Shown in pieces: positions 31,350 to 35,360 of a DNA stretch of 35,360 nucleotides. The stretch is from a virus: IMG/VR virus record IMGVR_UViG_3300020421_000072, positions 1 to 35,360 of that record. One strand, given 5' to 3'. Numbering within the stretch: position 1 is the first letter of the stretch; each line of letters opens with the position of its first letter. The translations under genes and the position numbers were made by a program. Below the pieces are notes generated by a model. The model worked only from the letters and a program-made list of their open reading frames with translations, did not search any database and was not told where the DNA came from.

Positions 31350-32759
31350 ATGGCACTTAACCCATTTTTCCTACACGGATCTAAAGGTGAACAGAATCTT
31401 GTTCAGGATTTAATAAATGAACAATTGAAGATGTTTGGTGTGGAAGTTTATTACATACCAAGAATTTTTGGTAATGAGAAGTCTGTCATGGAAGAAGTTT
31501 CTAGATCAAACTTTGCCAATGCTATTCCTATAGAGGGATATGTTGAGACTTTTGATGGATACTCTGGAGCAGGAACACTTCTATCTAAGTTTGGTGTTCA
31601 AGAGTTAGATGATCTAACATTGATTATCTCTAGAGAGAGATATGAAGAAGAAATACAAAAACGTATAGAACCATTAAAGGGAGTTAAGTTAGCATCTAGA
31701 CCAAAAGAAGGTGATCTAATATACTTCCCATTAGGTGATAGATTGTTTGAGATTAAGTATGTTGAGCATGAAAAACCATTCTACCAATTAAAGAAGAATT
31801 ATGTTTATGAATTGAGATGTGAACTATTCATATACAACGATGAAGAAGTAGATACTGGAATCGACTTTATTGATGATAATGTGGAAGAAGAGGGTTATAT
31901 TCAATCCTTTACTCTTGCTGGAATAGCAACACAAGCAACTGCGGTAACAACCTTAGTTGATGGTGGTGTTCGCAATATTATGGTATCTAGAAGAGGTTCT
32001 GGATACATTCAACCACCTCAAGTTGCATTCTCTTCTGCTCCTATAGGAGGACAAACCGCAGTTGGTATTGCATCAATGATTACAGGACTTGTAGATTTCT
32101 GTGAACCAAATGAAGATCTATCAAGAGTTCAAGCAGTTGATCTAACAAATCCAGGTTCTGGATATACTGTTGCACCTAGAGTTGGTTTCATGACTGAAAC
32201 TGGAGGTGGAGCATATGGTGTAGCAAATATTGCTGATGGTGTTTGTGGTATTATTACTATCACTAATGGTGGTGGTGGATATATTGGAATACCAACGGTA
32301 GCATTTGCACCTGATGGATATAGTGGTATTGGTAGTACAACTATACCAGCGGTAGTGCATGCTGTTGTATCTGCTGCAGGTTCTGTTACAGCACTTGTTT
32401 ACGAGTCTTGTGGTGGATGGTATACTGACACTCCAGAGATATTAATTGCACCACCAGTACAGACTGGAGGAACTGGTACATTTAATAGAGGAGAAGATAT
32501 AGTTGGTACAGCAAGTAGTGCAACTGCTCAAGTTAAGACTTGGAATGCTGTAACTAGAGAGTTGCGAGTAGGTCAGATTGTTGGAACCTTTGTGAAGGGT
32601 GAATATCTTGTTGGACAAGAGACTGGAACTAAGTTCGCTATAAGTGATCTAAATAGTGACGATAATCCAGATTCTGGATTTGCTCAAAATACTACTATAG
32701 AGTCTGAAGCAGATAATCTTTTAGACTTTAGTGAAAGTAATCCATTTGGAAATGTATAA
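31350..32759 (+). CDS. 14: Neck protein gp14 with a long modular insertion
   Basis: The first ~175 residues match T4 gp14 (256 residues): MFGVEVYYIPRIFG (T4 MRGVECYYVPREY), GYVETFDGYSGAGTLLSKFG, KEGDLIYFPLGDRLFEIKYV, and PFYQLKKNYVYELR. The last residues (LLDFSESNPFG) align with the T4 end (SFESSPFDND). Between them are ~280 additional residues holding three SGY-type modules (GSGYIQPPQVAF at ~217, GSGYTVAPRVGF at ~268, GGGYIGIPTVAF at ~307) and a segment with two GE(D/Y)xVG turns at ~375-435. These module types also occur in the giant protein. The insert would decorate the neck surface, possibly in a collar-like or whisker-like role; that is inference. The start is at ATG 31350, four bases after gp13. 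Confidence 0.9.
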   Translation: MALNPFFLHGSKGEQNLVQDLINEQLKMFGVEVYYIPRIFGNEKSVMEEVSRSNFANAIPIEGYVETFDGYSGAGTLLSKFGVQELDDLTLIISRERYEEEIQKRIEPLKGVKLASRPKEGDLIYFPLGDRLFEIKYVEHEKPFYQLKKNYVYELRCELFIYNDEEVDTGIDFIDDNVEEEGYIQSFTLAGIATQATAVTTLVDGGVRNIMVSRRGSGYIQPPQVAFSSAPIGGQTAVGIASMITGLVDFCEPNEDLSRVQAVDLTNPGSGYTVAPRVGFMTETGGGAYGVANIADGVCGIITITNGGGGYIGIPTVAFAPDGYSGIGSTTIPAVVHAVVSAAGSVTALVYESCGGWYTDTPEILIAPPVQTGGTGTFNRGEDIVGTASSATAQVKTWNAVTRELRVGQIVGTFVKGEYLVGQETGTKFAISDLNSDDNPDSGFAQNTTIESEADNLLDFSESNPFGNV

Positions 32760-32761
32760 TT

Positions 32762-33760
32762 ATGTTTGATCATTTTTACCATCAAATTTTTAGAAAAACT
32801 GTAATTGCTTTTGGAACCCTATTTAATGGGATCACTATCCATAGAGATGGTGCTGACAATGATCCATCTGCTATTATTAAGGTTCCTTTAGCATATGGGC
32901 CAACTCAAAAGTTTTTAGCAAGGATTGAACAGCAACCAGATCTGAACAAACCAGTATCTATGAGTTTGCCTAGGATGTCCTTTGAGTTTACTGGTATTGA
33001 ATATGATACTAGTAGGAAATTAGGTGCTACTCAAACATTTACTACTTCTATTAAAACTGATAAAAAGGATGTTCGTAAGGTCTACATGCCAGTTCCTTAC
33101 AATATGACATTTGAGTTAAATATAATGACTCTTTTGAATGATGATGCTTTACAGATTGTAGAACAGATACTTCCATATTTTCAACCAAATTATACAGTTA
33201 CTATTGACTTAGTAGAGAGTATTGGAGAGAAGAAAGATATACCAATTACTTTAGAGAATGTTGGTTTTGAAGATAATTATGAAGGAGACTATACCTCAAG
33301 AAGAGTTTTATTGTATACATTAAACTTTACTGCTAAGACATACCTATTCGGACCAGTTCCAGTTGCACCAAAAGATCTTATCAAGAAGGTATCTATTGGT
33401 ATTACACCTGGAGAAAGAAGTGCAGCATATGGTTCAGGTCGTCAGATTGCGTATGCTACACCAGTTGCTACGAAGAATTACACTGGAGATGTTATTGCCA
33501 ATCTAGCAGAAGATGTTCTTGCAGGTTCTACTGTTATCCCAGTAGATGATCCTGCAGGATTAGCAGCAAATACCTTTATTGATATTAATAGTGAAACAAT
33601 GTACATTGAATCTATTGCTGGCAATAAGTTAAATGTAAAACGTGCTTCTTATAATACAACTGCTATTGAACATGTTCGTGGTAGTGATGTTAAGGGAATA
33701 ACGTCTGCTGATAATGATTTAATAGAAGCAGGTGATGATTTTGGATTTGATGGAAACTAA
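32762..33760 (+). CDS. 15: Tail completion and sheath stabilizer protein gp15
   Basis: The 332-residue product matches T4 gp15 (272 residues), which forms the terminal ring at the head-proximal end of tube and sheath. Matches include the N-terminus MFDHFYHQIFRKTVIAFGTL, FNGI, and the nearly identical ALQIVEQILPYFQPNYTVTI at about 128-147 (T4: MFQIVEQILPYFQPHF), then SRRVLLYTLNFTAKTYLFGP. Beyond the T4-like core, residues ~250-310 hold a module (GSTVIPVDDPAGL, FIDINSETMYIESI, LNVKRASYNTTAIEHVRGS) also found in the giant and DUF4815-type proteins, followed by an acidic tail. The start is two bases after the gp14 stop. Confidence 0.93.
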   Translation: MFDHFYHQIFRKTVIAFGTLFNGITIHRDGADNDPSAIIKVPLAYGPTQKFLARIEQQPDLNKPVSMSLPRMSFEFTGIEYDTSRKLGATQTFTTSIKTDKKDVRKVYMPVPYNMTFELNIMTLLNDDALQIVEQILPYFQPNYTVTIDLVESIGEKKDIPITLENVGFEDNYEGDYTSRRVLLYTLNFTAKTYLFGPVPVAPKDLIKKVSIGITPGERSAAYGSGRQIAYATPVATKNYTGDVIANLAEDVLAGSTVIPVDDPAGLAANTFIDINSETMYIESIAGNKLNVKRASYNTTAIEHVRGSDVKGITSADNDLIEAGDDFGFDGN

Positions 33761-33762
33761 TC

Positions 33763-34188
33763 ATGAAAGACAAATTTGAAGATCTAAATGATACTTTTGA
33801 TATTACACCTGTAGAGTCTGAAGTAGTAAAAGAACCTAAGAAACCTGATAAAGTCTCAAAGTCAAAAGAGATTGATATTGATAAAGATTATGAGTATACT
33901 CGTGGTAATCTTTACAGTATTATAGAGAAGGGCCAAGAAGCACTTGATAGTGCTTTGGAGATTGCTGTAGATCAAGGTCAGGCAAGAGCATTTGAAGTTG
34001 TAGGACAACTTATTAAATCTGTTGCAGATACCACAGATAAGTTAATGGATCTCCAGAAGAAGATTAAAGAAGTAGAAGAAGACAATACTAAAGGTCCAAC
34101 TAATGTTACTAATGCAATGTTCTTTGGGTCAACAGCAGAACTATCTAAGTTGCTAAAGAAAAATAGAACTGAGCAAGAAGATAAATAG
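33763..34188 (+). CDS. 16: Terminase small subunit gp16
   Basis: The 141-residue product fits T4 gp16 (164 residues), the small terminase subunit that assembles as a ring and regulates DNA cutting and the gp17 motor. Shared features are an acidic, disordered N-terminus, the DYEYTRGNLYSII segment at ~42-54 (T4 DDYGVVRRNMHFQ), a central helical pair with ARAFEVVGQLIKSVADTTDK (T4 MEVFATLMGQMTTTNKE), a Lys/Glu helix, and the C-terminal NVTNAMFFGSTAEL (T4 MNIQNATVFMGSPTEL). It starts two bases after gp15, as in T4 gene order. gp17 is expected to follow, but another gene comes first. Confidence 0.9.
   Translation: MKDKFEDLNDTFDITPVESEVVKEPKKPDKVSKSKEIDIDKDYEYTRGNLYSIIEKGQEALDSALEIAVDQGQARAFEVVGQLIKSVADTTDKLMDLQKKIKEVEEDNTKGPTNVTNAMFFGSTAELSKLLKKNRTEQEDK
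34180..34187 (+). promoter_or_regulatory. Possible T4-type late promoter (GATAAATA)
   Basis: GATAAATA overlaps the end of gp16 and lies 19 bases before the ATG at 34207. It has one mismatch to TATAAATA. The 18-base gap here is longer than the 1-4 base gaps between genes 13 to 16, and no Shine-Dalgarno sequence is seen before the next start, as with the other two genes that follow late-type motifs in this window. Confidence 0.35.
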
Positions 34189-34206
34189 AAAAAAACTGCG
34201 TTTAAA

Positions 34207-35360
34207 ATGACGAGTTTTGCTATTAACAACAAATCTCATAAAGCTGCTTCTAAACAGTCTAAAATTAGGAATATGACTAAATCGTCTAATCCTAATGAAG
34301 TTTCTGTGGCGAAAAGCAAACTGAAGTCTAAAATTGAATTACCTCCCAATCCACAGATTGAGGGGATAAGAATAGTAGATTTAATCATCACTGAGATTGA
34401 AGAAGCTCATATGAATAAATCATGTGGGAAGGGTCAGTATTATTGTTATACTGATAAAAAGTGTAAGAAGATTCCTAGCGGTTCACATATGAACTCTAAA
34501 GGTCGTCTTGTACCAGATGACCCTGAAGGTGATCAAGAGAATGGTGGAGATCAAGCAATTGATCCAGGTGGAATGAGCACTGAGAACGTAGTACTTCATA
34601 CCGCTGATGGTAAGAAGTTTGCTGAGATTATTGATCTAATCCGACCAGAAGATTTCATGCCTAAAATGCATGCTGCTGATGAATGGATTGGTGAAGAGGA
34701 TACTTATGCTCAAGCAAAAAAGGAACTCAAAGCAACTAAGTCAGCAAGAGATCATAGACATAAGACAATTCATAAATCTACAAATACCAAAGGTAATGTA
34801 GATGTCAATGAAACTCTTGATGATAAGAGACAGATGAATGTTCAGAAGCAAAAGTCTAATTCTGCTGCTACTGTTCAATCTGCTCAGAAGGCACAGTCTT
34901 CTGTTAAACAACAATTTGCAAAACGTGCTGCTTCAATAGCAAAGTCAAAAGCAAAAGCAAAAGAAAGACAAGACATCTCTAAAGAGATAGATCGCAAACT
35001 AGGACTGGAGGAACTCCAAATGACAATTGATGAAGGTGTAAGACTACCATCAGAATTCGGTAATCTCATGATGGTTGGTGTGAATTGGAGAGGTAGGATG
35101 TATAACATTAAGATGTTCTTCCCTCAAGCAACTAAGCCAACGAGAAAGGATGTTCAAGATGAAGTAGTTAAGGTATATCCTGGTTGTAAAGTTCAATACT
35201 TTGATAAGTATGAATTGGCAAGTAATGAAGCACAATTTGATAATGATCAGAACCCAATTATAAAGGTTCAAAAAGAATCTAAAGAATCATGTGACTGTGA
35301 TTGTGGTCAAGACCCATGTAAAAAATGTGGTAAGAGTCATCATGAAGTAAAGGAAGCAAA
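34207..35360 (+). CDS. Unidentified Lys- and Cys-rich protein between gp16 and the expected gp17 (3' partial)
   Basis: From ATG 34207 the frame stays open for 384 codons to the window edge. The first ~50 residues are basic (NNKSHKAASKQSKIRNMTKS). Residues 73-86 contain C73, C80 and C86 in CGKGQYYCYTDKKCKKIPSG, a short cysteine motif I associate with marine T4-like phage proteins without a firm name. A helical, very Lys/Gln/Ala-rich stretch lies at ~175-265. A compact domain at ~285-335 (MMVGVNWRGRMYNIKMFFPQ, then VQDEVVKVYPGCKV) follows. Residues 362-379 form a dense Cys/His cluster (C362, C364, C366, C371, C374, H378, H379) that could bind a metal. It is not gp17: no Walker or nuclease motif is seen. 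A packaging- or capsid-related role is only inferred from position. Confidence 0.75.
   Translation, partial: MTSFAINNKSHKAASKQSKIRNMTKSSNPNEVSVAKSKLKSKIELPPNPQIEGIRIVDLIITEIEEAHMNKSCGKGQYYCYTDKKCKKIPSGSHMNSKGRLVPDDPEGDQENGGDQAIDPGGMSTENVVLHTADGKKFAEIIDLIRPEDFMPKMHAADEWIGEEDTYAQAKKELKATKSARDHRHKTIHKSTNTKGNVDVNETLDDKRQMNVQKQKSNSAATVQSAQKAQSSVKQQFAKRAASIAKSKAKAKERQDISKEIDRKLGLEELQMTIDEGVRLPSEFGNLMMVGVNWRGRMYNIKMFFPQATKPTRKDVQDEVVKVYPGCKVQYFDKYELASNEAQFDNDQNPIIKVQKESKESCDCDCGQDPCKKCGKSHHEVKEA

Noticed and set aside
34207-35360. Reading this gene as the large terminase gp17
   Set aside because: No Walker A or B ATPase motif or nuclease motif appears in 384 residues, and the sequence is Lys/Cys-rich and low in typical gp17 segments.

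Overview
The window is part of the virion-structure region of an AT-rich, T4-like marine myovirus. Seven proteins can be matched from memory to T4 baseplate, neck, tail-completion and terminase proteins. The A+T-rich composition, the small genes before gp25, the DUF4815-type protein and the extended gp8, gp14 and gp15 fit a cyanophage (Prochlorococcus or Synechococcus) or a related pelagic myophage. The host itself cannot be read from the sequence. All genes lie on the + strand, are tightly packed, and leave no gene-free stretch over 300 bases.

Layout. 1-865: the end of an unidentified gene and four small genes, with a T4-type late promoter before the last. 888-3200: baseplate wedge genes 25 and 6. 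3205-20889: one uninterrupted 5,894-codon gene, half of the window, in the place T4 gives to gene 7. 20924-22507: baseplate wedge gene 8. 22526-30256: a 2,576-residue DUF4815-type structural protein in the place T4 gives to genes 9-12 and wac. 30259-30489: a small coiled-coil protein. 30491-33760: neck and tail-completion genes 13, 14 and 15. 33763-34188: gene 16, the small terminase subunit. 34207 to the end: an unidentified Lys- and Cys-rich protein where T4 would have gene 17; it is cut by the window edge.

Together these genes would build the baseplate wedge (gp25, gp6, gp7-like giant, gp8), a large fibre-like or host-contact apparatus (the giant and the DUF4815 protein), the head-tail joint (gp13, gp14, gp15) and part of the DNA-packaging motor (gp16).

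The most unusual content is the giant gene. Near its N-terminus is a segment resembling the C-terminal part of T4 gp7. It then carries many beta-type modules, a YHYH domain, a probable jelly-roll carbohydrate-binding-like domain, and an array of at least 16 Cys/Asp/His-Tyr-Pro-Arg repeats, some of them recently duplicated at DNA level. Three small module types from the giant recur in gp8, gp14, gp15 and/or the DUF4815 protein, and account for much of the extra length of gp8, gp14 and gp15 over their T4 counterparts.
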